DNA of 64,000 nt, from positions 62,001 to 126,000 of the forward strand of contig NZ_JAZLIO010000009.1 in NCBI RefSeq assembly GCF_045617425.1, read 5' to 3'. The notes under the pieces were generated by a model. The model ran no database searches. It was not told the origin of the DNA and saw nothing but the letters and a program-made list of their open reading frames with translations. The position numbers and the translations under genes are program-made. Source of the stretch: Carnobacterium_B sp045617425. Its GTDB lineage: Bacteria; Bacillota; Bacilli; Lactobacillales; Carnobacteriaceae. Below are positions 26,371 through 33,585 of this stretch, piece after piece. Numbering within the stretch: position 1 is the first letter of the stretch; every line of letters starts with the position of its first letter.

Positions 26371-27450
26371 TTATGAAGGTTGAAAATAAGGTTCATCTAA
26401 CCTGATGATTTTCTCATTGAGATCAACTGTTGCATTTACACCATACGGTAAAGCACATCTAGGGTAAGCATGACCAAAATTAACATTATATAAAATAGGC
26501 AATGTTTTATCATCAATCACTTTTAGATAGATTTCTTTGTAGTCTTTGTAGTACACCTCGTTTTGCGGTTTTCCAATTATCATTCCACTAATGACAGAGA
26601 AAATTCCCGTTTGCTTTAATGTTTTTAAATAGTTCTTTAAGGTATCTGGAGTTGGTTTTTCTTCACTTGATTCTAAAAATAAGATCTTACCTGTCCATTC
26701 CTTTAACGAAGGAAATAATTGATATTTTTTACAGATCTCTGCTTCATCTGGATATCGTTCTCCAACCAAAACATCATAGAGACTTTCCACGCAACCTCCA
26801 AGCAATGGGCCAGAAAAGGTTCCTGTTCCTTGCAAAACTTCATAGCCATACATTTCATCATGCTGCATACGATCTTGTCCCAAAACTTGTTTAGAAAAAT
26901 CAGTGCGCTCTTCATACCATAAATTACTGGAACGGATTTCTTGTTGTTCATGACCTTCAAAGTAACCTTGTAAAGTTTCTTTTGTGTATGGCAACAAATG
27001 ATTCGCTAATTCAGCAATATCTGTAATAAAGCTTGGTCCATAAAACGAAACCATTCCTAATTTGTAAAACATCAAATGGTTTATTGTAGTATCAGAAAAT
27101 CCCGTAAATAATTTAGGCGTCTCTTGTACATTCCATATAAATTCTTCGTCTTCCAATAAATAGGGCAGTAATCGATAAGTGTCGTCGCCTCCAATCGCCG
27201 CTATAATGCCCTTAATAGATGGATCTTTAAAAGCGTCTTTTAAATCTTGTGCTCGTTTTTCAGGATGATCTCTTAAGTACTCTACTCCTTTAAGTGTATT
27301 TGCCATCAATACAGGCTCCAGTCCTAATGCCTCTAAGCGTTTTTTCCCTAATGCTAATTGGTGCGCACAAGATTCCTCGCCTAAAATACCACTCGAAAGA
27401 CTAACTATGGCTACTTTATCTCCATTTTTTAACGAATAGGATTTTATCAT
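26371..27450 (-). CDS. S66 family serine peptidase (LD-carboxypeptidase / MccF-like)
   Basis: The 359-aa protein has the S66 triad elements: GGDDTYRLLP, nucleophile Ser in the elbow GFSDTT, GGCVESL with Glu, and His in NFGHAYPRCALPYG. Length and the SSEEKPTPD insert resemble MccF (microcin C7 immunity) homologues more than LdcA. MccF hydrolyses the aminoacyl-sulfamoyl-adenylate bond, LdcA trims the L,D bond in muropeptides. No microcin genes adjoin, so a general detoxifying or recycling role is likelier. The start follows AAAGGAGGGAAATT. Confidence 0.88.
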   Translation of the reverse strand: MIKSYSLKNGDKVAIVSLSSGILGEESCAHQLALGKKRLEALGLEPVLMANTLKGVEYLRDHPEKRAQDLKDAFKDPSIKGIIAAIGGDDTYRLLPYLLEDEEFIWNVQETPKLFTGFSDTTINHLMFYKLGMVSFYGPSFITDIAELANHLLPYTKETLQGYFEGHEQQEIRSSNLWYEERTDFSKQVLGQDRMQHDEMYGYEVLQGTGTFSGPLLGGCVESLYDVLVGERYPDEAEICKKYQLFPSLKEWTGKILFLESSEEKPTPDTLKNYLKTLKQTGIFSVISGMIIGKPQNEVYYKDYKEIYLKVIDDKTLPILYNVNFGHAYPRCALPYGVNATVDLNEKIIRLDEPYFQPS

Positions 27451-27685
27451 AATTTCCCTCCTTTTAGTTTTCCTCTAAAATAATATATGTATTTTTAATA
27501 ATATACCAAACTTCATTAAAAATAGCATGACTTTCGTTGATGACTTTTTTGGAATTTCCAATATTTATTAAACTTCTTAGTTAATTGGTCTACATTTATT
27601 GTATAAACCTCTTTTCATTCCCAATATTAGTGCATATTAAATAACATTTGTGAACAACTGCTGTTAAAGTTTTTTTATTTTTTAA
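27451..27685. other. Intergenic region between S66 gene and the Ig-like fragment
   Basis: Very AT-rich. No start codon with RBS, no hairpin of note and no recognisable promoter pair. Confidence 0.4.
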
Positions 27686-28096
27686 ATAAATTGCAAAGTT
27701 TTTGCTTTAATTGAAGGGACCACTAATCCTGATGCCAAATTAACGGTTGACGGGAAAATTTTGGACAATAAGGAAGGAGAATTTTCTTACGAAGTTAAAT
27801 TAGTTAATCAAGATGAAAAGAAAATTACGTTAGTCGCAATTATTGAAGATTCTGAAACAGAAAAAGTCATCACTATAACCCTGTCAGAAGAATACATAAC
27901 TTTTTTAATGAACAAAAATCATGCAGTTGAACTAATTAAAGCACTTCCTACTAAAGATGATTCATTCAGTATTAGACTAGTAACAGTAAAAACAAAAATT
28001 GAAAAAGATAAAGAAGAAAGAGCTTTAGCAGTCGCTGCTGAGGAAGCGAAACAACAACAAATAGCCAGTGAGAGTGTAGCTCTTTCCAAAGGTTGA
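27686..28096 (+). pseudogene. 5'-truncated remnant of an Ig-like-domain secreted protein
   Basis: The frame is open from 27686 but has only a TTG (27761) without RBS as candidate start. The reading upstream of that TTG, VFALIEGTTNPDAKLTVDGK, is the characteristic entry of bacterial Ig-like repeats (G-T-T-x-P-x-A-K-V-T-V). It continues with GEFSYEVKL and an Ala/Gln-rich tail. The signal peptide and any upstream domain are absent, so this looks like the C-terminal remnant of a larger surface lipoprotein. A short cytosolic protein from the TTG is the alternative. Confidence 0.5.
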
Positions 28097-28127
28097 CTTT
28101 TTGTTCTAAATGTTACTAAAAAATGAT

Positions 28128-28250
28128 AGTGGGATAAAAAGCATTTAGACCTGAATTACTGGAACGAATCAGCACAGTATGGTCATTGACGATCGAGCTG
28201 ATTCGTGAAGTAGACGTCGGGTCTGCTTTTTGGAGCACGTTTTAGAGGAA
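28128..28250. repeat. Long hairpin element (about 96-bp foldback with conserved flanks)
   Basis: AAAAAGCA (28137-28144) with AGACC and TACT pair with AGTAGAC, GGTCT and TGCTTTTT (to 28232). The core ACGAATCAGC/GCTGATTCGT (28165-28174 and 28197-28206) is a perfect 10-bp stem. Flanks AGTGGGAT and GGAGCACGTTTTAG look like element borders. The minus strand at 33285-33321 carries a shorter relative (AAAAGCG...GCTTTTTAGAACACGTTC). No coding potential. It may be a MITE-like or structured RNA element. Confidence 0.6.
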
Positions 28251-28266
28251 ACATTTGTATATAGAG

Positions 28267-28298
28267 AAGAGGCTGGGAGTTTGTCCCAGCCTCTTTTC
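28267..28298. terminator. Intrinsic terminator
   Basis: AAGAGGCTGGGA and TCCCAGCCTCTT pair perfectly, with T-rich sequence on the plus side. It can end plus-strand transcripts of the Ig-like remnant and minus-strand transcripts of the 69-aa gene. Confidence 0.88.
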
Positions 28299-28314
28299 TT
28301 GTTTAAATATAAAC

Positions 28315-28524
28315 TCAATCGGTATCGTAAAAATATGAAATTGCTTTAGATACAATAAAAAAGTAACCACAATAAAGAATTAAAAAGTAGCTCCAAGCAT
28401 AAAAACTGTTGCTTACTGTTAAAAAATCCAATTGTGGAATATGGCTCTGCGTGTAAGTTGTTAAAGTTAATGCCAAAAGAACTTTTAAAATGAATAGTAT
28501 AGAATCTACAAAGTCTTCAATCAT
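28315..28524 (-). CDS. Small two-TM membrane protein, 69 aa
   Basis: ATG 28524 follows ATAGGGGTGTAAA. Two hydrophobic helices (about 8-24 and 43-63) are joined by a polar stretch (YTQSHIPQLDFLTV). No family recognised. The start context matches that of the 62-aa gene just upstream (ATAGGGGTGTGTATTAA), suggesting related genes or duplicated leaders. Confidence 0.55.
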   Translation of the reverse strand: MIEDFVDSILFILKVLLALTLTTYTQSHIPQLDFLTVSNSFYAWSYFLILYCGYFFIVSKAISYFYDTD

Positions 28525-28674
28525 TTTACACCCCTATATTCAAATGTTAACGTTATCAAATTAGTATAAACATTTAATTTCAATTTAAAATTATTCTTGC
28601 AATCTTTTTATATTCTAATTGATTCAGAGTTACTTCTACAACAAATATGCCCAAGTCTCACACTTATATTTTGG

Positions 28675-28863
28675 TCATCTATTTAATATTTTCCTTTTCA
28701 AATAATATTTTGTAGTCCAACTTCCTATCCAACAAAAAGGAACTATAAATGATCGTGCGTTAGCAAAAAGTGAATAATGGTCATCAATCATCAGTAAAAA
28801 AAGTAATACACCCATCCACAATAAAATAGCTAACAACTCTTTTTTCCTTACTTCGTTAATCAT
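28675..28863 (-). CDS. Small membrane protein, 62 aa
   Basis: ATG 28863 after AGGGGTGTGTATTAA. A charged N-terminus (MINEVRKKE) precedes two hydrophobic helices (about 10-25 and 37-52), and a basic tail KYYLKRKILNR. No family recognised. Part of a run of three short membrane ORFs on the minus strand. Confidence 0.5.
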   Translation of the reverse strand: MINEVRKKELLAILLWMGVLLFLLMIDDHYSLFANARSFIVPFCWIGSWTTKYYLKRKILNR

Positions 28864-28940
28864 TTAATACACACCCCTATCAAATAACCAATTTTCTTTA
28901 TGTATACTTCAGATAACTATTATGTAACTTTAGCCAAACC

Positions 28941-29096
28941 TTACTTCTCAAAATCCGATTTGCGAAGCATGTAATATCCAATGGCTATTAAAGCATATCC
29001 TAAGGCAAGTCTTTGGTTTAATATTTCAAAAATCGCTATTCCAAAAAATAAAATAGAGAAATAGTGATACCATTGAGATTTCTTTATTTTTTTCAC
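28941..29096 (-). CDS. Small membrane protein, 51 aa, GTG start
   Basis: GTG 29096 is preceded by GGAGGAGTTTAA, a strong RBS. The product VKKIKKSQWYHYFSILFFGI... has a basic start, a hydrophobic hairpin (about 12-42) and ends SDFEK. No family recognised. A TATAAT and a dyad lie about 85-120 bp upstream (29181-29219). With the 62- and 69-aa genes it forms a small-protein cluster. Confidence 0.55.
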   Translation of the reverse strand: MKKIKKSQWYHYFSILFFGIAIFEILNQRLALGYALIAIGYYMLRKSDFEK

Positions 29097-29180
29097 TTAA
29101 ACTCCTCCATAGATAATTCCTCAACTCATTTTACTGTCTAAATTATCTATGAAAGGTCTTTCTTTTAAAAGAACCTATTA

Positions 29181-29219
29181 GTTTACATGGTAGCAACCAG
29201 CAGTTGCATCCTTATTATA
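29181..29219 (-). promoter_or_regulatory. TATAAT promoter element with GCAAC-N5-GTTGC dyad
   Basis: The minus strand reads TATAAT (29214-29219), then after 8 bp ATGCAAC-TGCTG-GTTGCTA and TGTAAAC (to 29181). The dyad sits where transcription should begin. The same dyad with the same 5-bp spacer and the same TGTAAAC flank occurs inverted at 30628-30657. Confidence 0.45.
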
Positions 29220-29307
29220 GCAACGTTTCCAGCTCTTTATAAATGAATTGATAATGAAATTATTTCTCGAATTTATTTGACTATTATATAAGTATTAATA
29301 AATGATA

Positions 29308-29919
29308 TTACAACAATTTCTTAATTTGATTAATTTTCTGTTGGATTTTCACACTAATAAAAAAGTTATATACTACAAAAACTCCTATAACCAAATGTGC
29401 ACCCCAACGTAAAAAAGCAAAAGGTAATTCAAATAAAAATTTACTCCAAAATACACTACCTGTCATCTCCCACAATCCAGGAGTATAAAAAGCATCGCGC
29501 CATCTGAAAATAGATATATTTAAATTCCCATTAAGAATAAAAAAGAACACCATAAAAAGCACGGCTAAAGATAGATATTGATTGAGAGCTCTGTTGTAAA
29601 AATGCAATTCCGATGACGGATCAGAAAAAAGACGTTCATTTTTTGTGGAATTACTTTGCCAATAATATTTCCCACTTGACCAAGAACCACCAATTAATTT
29701 CCAGCCAAAATCTTCATGAAATTTTACGTACTCTTCAAATTTAATTTTTCGATGGAATTCTTGAAAATCAATTTGATAATGGTTATTCTCTAATCCCTTC
29801 TTATGAAAGTAAAAAATTCCAAAAGAATTTACTTTACTGCATTCCCAGCCTTTTGAATCCATTTCATTTAGCCATTGTGTTTCTTTGTCTATATCTAAAA
29901 ACATACGCATCTTTTTCAT
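29308..29919 (-). CDS. DUF2812 membrane protein
   Basis: The 203-aa protein has an N-terminal soluble domain of the DUF2812 type (WLNEMDSKGWEC near the start, then YQIDFQEF and FGWKLIGGSWSSGKYYW), and two C-terminal TM helices (about 115-135 and 170-190). DUF2812 genes usually follow a PadR gene, as here: the start lies 10 bp after the PadR stop. It is probably a membrane stress or quorum-type sensor partner; molecular function unknown. The RBS AGGAGGACTATT is strong. Confidence 0.85.
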   Translation of the reverse strand: MKKMRMFLDIDKETQWLNEMDSKGWECSKVNSFGIFYFHKKGLENNHYQIDFQEFHRKIKFEEYVKFHEDFGWKLIGGSWSSGKYYWQSNSTKNERLFSDPSSELHFYNRALNQYLSLAVLFMVFFFILNGNLNISIFRWRDAFYTPGLWEMTGSVFWSKFLFELPFAFLRWGAHLVIGVFVVYNFFISVKIQQKINQIKKLL

Positions 29920-29929
29920 AATAGTCCTC

Positions 29930-30226
29930 CTAGTATAAATGAATCATATTTTCTAATCTTTTTTTCTCAATTTCTAAGATTTCCAATCCAGCAGGTGTAA
30001 TCATATAAACTTTTCGTCTAGGATCATCTGAAGGATAAGGTTCTATCCAGTTTTGTTTCAATAAATTGTCTAATGCCCCATATAAGGTTCCTGCGGCTAT
30101 TCTAACTGTTCCAGAACTCATTTCTTCAATCTTTTGCATAATAGCATACCCATGCAATGGTTCTCTTAAAGATAATAAAATTAGATGCATTGTTTCGCTT
30201 AGTGGCAATAGTTTATGTCTTTTCAT
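29930..30226 (-). CDS. PadR family transcriptional regulator
   Basis: The 98-aa protein is a PadR winged helix: LILLSLREPLHGYAIMQKIEE, GTLYGALDNLLKQNWIE and RRKVYMITPAGLEIL, followed by a short C-terminal helix. It likely represses its own operon with DUF2812; the AT-rich dyad over the promoter at 30266-30302 is the natural operator. The start follows AAGGAGTAATGAT. Confidence 0.92.
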   Translation of the reverse strand: MKRHKLLPLSETMHLILLSLREPLHGYAIMQKIEEMSSGTVRIAAGTLYGALDNLLKQNWIEPYPSDDPRRKVYMITPAGLEILEIEKKRLENMIHLY

Positions 30227-30265
30227 ATCATTACTCCTTCATATACAGTTCAACTGATTAATCAT

Positions 30266-30302
30266 AGTATATACCGCCTAACTATACATGTCAACTATAT
30301 AG
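30266..30302 (-). promoter_or_regulatory. PadR-DUF2812 promoter with overlapping operator dyad
   Basis: Perfect TTGACA (30289-30294) and TATACT (30266-30271) are 17 bp apart, about 40 bp upstream of the PadR start. ACTATA (30281-30286) and TATAGT (30297-30302) form an inverted repeat around the -35, positioned for PadR autorepression. Confidence 0.8.
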
Positions 30303-30371
30303 TCCAACGATATATAATTAATCAAAAAAAACCTTTTCATAAGATTGTTTTCTTAAATTTATTCTGATGGA

Positions 30372-30599
30372 TTACCTTTTTAGTTCATCTTCTTCATAAA
30401 ATTGAATTGTCATTCCTTCAAACATCAAACAGTCCAACTCACTTTTTTTAATTTTTTTGTCCGCTATTTTAAAAACTTCAATCGTTTCATCCATTATAAT
30501 TTCTAACAATGAATCTTTTTCATCTTTATTTATGTACATAAGTTCTGTGTATAGATCCTCTTTATAACAAATTCCAACTTCTTCTACTTCATTCAACAT
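30372..30599 (-). CDS. Small acidic protein, 75 aa, unknown
   Basis: ATG 30599 is 7 bp after GAGGAG. The sequence alternates charged beta-type stretches (VGICYKEDLYTELMYI, MTIQFYEEDELKR) and has no TM helix or signal peptide, so it is probably cytosolic. No family recognised. A dyad like that before the 51-aa gene lies 29 bp upstream. Confidence 0.55.
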   Translation of the reverse strand: MLNEVEEVGICYKEDLYTELMYINKDEKDSLLEIIMDETIEVFKIADKKIKKSELDCLMFEGMTIQFYEEDELKR

Positions 30600-30627
30600 T
30601 TCCACACTCCTCTTTATTTAATGAGTA

Positions 30628-30657
30628 CATGCAACCATTAGTTGCTAATTGTAAACT
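30628..30657. promoter_or_regulatory. GCAAC-N5-GTTGC dyad upstream of the 75-aa gene
   Basis: ATGCAAC-CATTA-GTTGCTA-AT-TGTAAAC. On the minus strand a TACAAT lies directly upstream of the dyad. It shares 21 positions with the site at 29181-29210 in opposite orientation, so both may bind one regulator. Confidence 0.4.
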
Positions 30658-30766
30658 GATCCGTTCTATAAAATTTAAACAAAATAAAGGATAATGGTAT
30701 TAATAAGTGACTTAACAAAACACTTAGTCATTTCTTAATACACTACTATAAGAAAGGTAAGTAACA

Positions 30767-31009
30767 ATGAAAAATTATAAACGAAAATCCATTCTACATA
30801 ATGGATTCAATCTAGCTGTTGTTGTTGGTTTCATAATTTATCCTAAAGATATTAATGGAAATCCCCTTATTCTTTTGCTAGCAATCGCTATTAATAGTTA
30901 CGATTTAAGAACTAGTAAAGAACCGTTACCAAAACCCTATTTATTTTCTAGATATACCTTTATTTTAATACTAATTATAGGATTACTTTTGTCATTAATA
31001 AGTCGTTAA
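30767..31009 (+). CDS. Small membrane protein, 80 aa
   Basis: ATG after AGAAAGGTAAGTAACA. A basic N-terminus (MKNYKRKS), helix at about 14-25, a second at about 30-42, and a C-terminal helix at about 60-78 (FILILIIGLLLSLI). No family recognised. Followed by another small membrane gene on the same strand. Confidence 0.5.
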   Translation: MKNYKRKSILHNGFNLAVVVGFIIYPKDINGNPLILLLAIAINSYDLRTSKEPLPKPYLFSRYTFILILIIGLLLSLISR

Positions 31010-31049
31010 GATTATTTATAAAATAGATTCTCAAAACGGAAGTATACAT

Positions 31050-31370
31050 ATGAAGAAAAGATCATTTTTCAATCCATTACATGTTACCTTGTTTCCTTTT
31101 GTAGTGCTAGTGATAGTTCCTTGTATTATCTACTATGCAAAAATAATTTCTGCTCAAACATATAATTTAACAGTTTTTTGGGTAATTAGTATAAGTTGGC
31201 TACTTCTTAGTATAGCTATAACGTTAGTCAATTACCGATTAGTTCATTACTTTGATAAAACGGATAAGTTTACAAAAAAAATCCTAATTGCCTGGATAGC
31301 CATTTTAATTTTCTTATTCGTTGGTTGTTACTTTGGTTATAGTCTACCCATTTATACAGCTCTAATCTAA
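31050..31370 (+). CDS. Three-TM membrane protein, 106 aa
   Basis: Three hydrophobic helices (about 12-32, 40-62 and 80-100), a positive first loop boundary (MKKRSFF), and an FDKTDKFTKK cytoplasmic loop. The RBS is weak (CGGAAG). No family recognised. Probably cotranscribed with the 80-aa gene 40 bp upstream. Confidence 0.5.
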   Translation: MKKRSFFNPLHVTLFPFVVLVIVPCIIYYAKIISAQTYNLTVFWVISISWLLLSIAITLVNYRLVHYFDKTDKFTKKILIAWIAILIFLFVGCYFGYSLPIYTALI

Positions 31371-31647
31371 TCGGTACTCCTTTTGTAGAAATGACTCTTG
31401 GATTTTATCTAAGTCTAACTGTTTTACTTTATATTAAAAGATAGAATTATCATGCAACTTTTTATCTATTCTCAATCCGTTCCCTCTAATTTATACAATC
31501 TCCTCTCAATTTATTGTAAGTATCTTATTTTATTTAGTTAACCAATTTTAGGATATTATCTGCAACTTCCTTTTCTTAATAGGAGATTATATTATTTCAC
31601 TCCTCAATGAATCCACCTTTGATGGAACAGTGACATCCTTTTCTATT
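31371..31647. other. Intergenic, no gene seen
   Basis: AT-rich stretch without ORF, RBS or recognisable repeat before the terminator pair. Confidence 0.4.
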
Positions 31648-31695
31648 GTCACACATCTATGAAGAGCTATTTCATGGATGTGTCACGACTTTTTT
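31648..31695 (+). terminator. Intrinsic terminator of the small membrane genes
   Basis: GTCACACATCTATGAA and TTCATGGATGTGTCAC pair with two mismatches, followed by CGACTTTTTT. Confidence 0.75.
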
Positions 31696-31760
31696 GCTCT
31701 CTACTCTTACGTTAACAATCATTTCATGGAAGAGTGGTTTACTCCTATTTGCAAAACAAA

Positions 31761-31810
31761 AAACTCATTCTTACTTTTAAGGAATGATCCTTAAAAGTAA
31801 GAATGAGTTT
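31761..31810 (-). terminator. Intrinsic terminator of rlmD
   Basis: A 22-bp perfect inverted repeat starting AAACTCATTCTTAC, with a 6-bp loop, 40 bp beyond the rlmD stop. Confidence 0.9.
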
Positions 31811-31850
31811 ATTGAAAGAACTTCAAACAGCTCTTTCATATATAGAATGA

Positions 31851-33227
31851 TTAGTCACGAACGAGTAAAGTAACACTTTCCACGTGAGTTGTTTGAGGGA
31901 ATAGATCTACAGGTTGAACTTTTTTAACTGTATATCCACCTTCTGAAAGTAAAGCTAAGTCACGTGCCAATGTTGCTGGATTACAACTTACGTAAATCAT
32001 TTTTGTTGGTTTCATTTCAAGAACAGCATCAGTAAATTCTTTTTCAAGACCTTTACGAGGAGGGTCAACAACTAATAAATCAGCTGTACGGCCTTCTTCA
32101 CTCCATTTAACCATAACTTCTTCAGCAGCACCTGCTTCAAATGTCACATTATCAATATTATTTAATTCAGCATTTGCTTTTGCATTTTCTACAGCTGGTT
32201 CAATTACTTCGATTCCATAAACATGTTTAGCATTTTTAGCTAACGTTAACGTAATGGTCCCAATTCCGCTGTAGGCATCAATCACGGTTTCTTCGCCAGT
32301 TAATTCAGCAAAGTCTAAAACTGTTTGATACAATTTTTCAGTTTGAAGTGGGTTCACTTGGTAGAATGAACGATGAGAAATTTCAAATGTGTTGCCTAAT
32401 AATGTATCTCTGAATTTATCTTCTCCATATAATACAATTGCATCGTCGCCTAAAATCACATTTGTGTGTTTAGGGTTAACATTTTGAACAATGCTGACAA
32501 CTTCTGGAATTGCTTCAATAATATCTGGAATGATTTTGCTTGTAGGGAACAATTTAGCGGTTCTTGTTACTAATACAATCATAATTTCGCCAGTATAGTA
32601 TCCACGACGAACAATAATGTGACGCAAGTTACCTGTATTTTCATGTTCGTTATATGGTTTAACACCATATTCACGCATGATATCACGGACAGCAATTATC
32701 GTTTCATCAATTTTAGGATCTTGAATGTAAAAATTTTCCATTGGAATCACTTCATGGCTGTTTTTACGGAAAAAACCAGTAGTTAATTTATCATTGATTT
32801 TACGTACCGGTATTTGAGCTTTATTACGGTAACCTGATGGGTTAGCCATCCCAATCGTGTCGTATACGGGTACTTCTGGTAATTTTGCGATGCGTTGCAT
32901 ACTGTTCTTAACTTGTTGTTTTTTAAAGTTTAATTGTGCTGGATATCTCATGTGTTGCAATGGCGTAATGCCTACACGTGTATAATTCTCATCTTGAATC
33001 ACTACACGGTCTTCACTTGAGTTTAAACGGTTTAATACTTTTGCATAACCAAAAGATTTCCCTGTTTTATGAATCTTAACTTCTACTTGTTCGCCGGGTA
33101 AGGCATTTTCAATAAATAGTGAATAGCCTTGTATTCTTGCTACTCCCATACCCTCATGTGTTAAATCTTCAATTTTAACGGTGTGTTTTTCATTTTTTTT
33201 AACTGGTACTATTTTATCTGCTTTCAT
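31851..33227 (-). CDS. rlmD: 23S rRNA (uracil-5-)-methyltransferase RlmD/RlmCD
   Basis: The 458-aa SAM-dependent enzyme methylates U1939 (and in Bacillus also U747) of 23S rRNA. An N-terminal TRAM domain (about 12-70, IEDLTHEGMGVARIQGY) is followed by the RumA-type insert and SAM fold: DAYSGIGTITLTLA, the VDPPRKGL motif, and VSCNPATLARDL with the catalytic Cys and base-flip loop. The Fe-S cysteines of E. coli RumA are not seen around residues 75-110, as usual in Firmicute RlmCD. The start follows AAGGGAGC. Monocistronic. Confidence 0.93.
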   Translation of the reverse strand: MKADKIVPVKKNEKHTVKIEDLTHEGMGVARIQGYSLFIENALPGEQVEVKIHKTGKSFGYAKVLNRLNSSEDRVVIQDENYTRVGITPLQHMRYPAQLNFKKQQVKNSMQRIAKLPEVPVYDTIGMANPSGYRNKAQIPVRKINDKLTTGFFRKNSHEVIPMENFYIQDPKIDETIIAVRDIMREYGVKPYNEHENTGNLRHIIVRRGYYTGEIMIVLVTRTAKLFPTSKIIPDIIEAIPEVVSIVQNVNPKHTNVILGDDAIVLYGEDKFRDTLLGNTFEISHRSFYQVNPLQTEKLYQTVLDFAELTGEETVIDAYSGIGTITLTLAKNAKHVYGIEVIEPAVENAKANAELNNIDNVTFEAGAAEEVMVKWSEEGRTADLLVVDPPRKGLEKEFTDAVLEMKPTKMIYVSCNPATLARDLALLSEGGYTVKKVQPVDLFPQTTHVESVTLLVRD

Positions 33228-33545
33228 AAAAAAAGCTCCCTTCGTTGACCCTATTTCGTGTCATATGTTTGTCGGTAAATCTTTATTCAAGAACGTGTTC
33301 TAAAAAGCAAAACCAAATACGCTTTTCTTCACACTCCATTGTCAGTTAGTACGCCAGATATTTGATACTTTCTATCATCCACTTAACTGGGAGTGTTCCT
33401 GACTCGACCGGCTAAACGGGATGGGATTAAAAATACGTTCTTATCTAATGATTCTAATCTACACTATAGTATCTACCTTTTAAATTAGCTAAAAAGGCTT
33501 CTTCCAATTCTTAATCATAAGTTTGGGTACTGACTCGTAATTATA
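33228..33545. other. Gap upstream of rlmD with a short hairpin element
   Basis: No ORF. On the minus strand AAAAGCG...GCTTTTTAGAACACGTTC (33285-33321) resembles the border of the hairpin element at 28128-28250. CACACTCC (33330-33337) and GGAGTGTT (33392-33399) form a second imperfect inverted repeat. The rlmD promoter should lie here but is not evident. Confidence 0.4.
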
Positions 33546-33578
33546 CAAGAAAACTCACCTTATTTCAAAGTTTTCTTG
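33546..33578 (-). terminator. Intrinsic terminator of the gatCAB-dagK operon
   Basis: CAAGAAAACT and AGTTTTCTTG pair perfectly 8 bp beyond the dagK stop. Confidence 0.8.
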
Positions 33579-33585
33579 TTATTTC

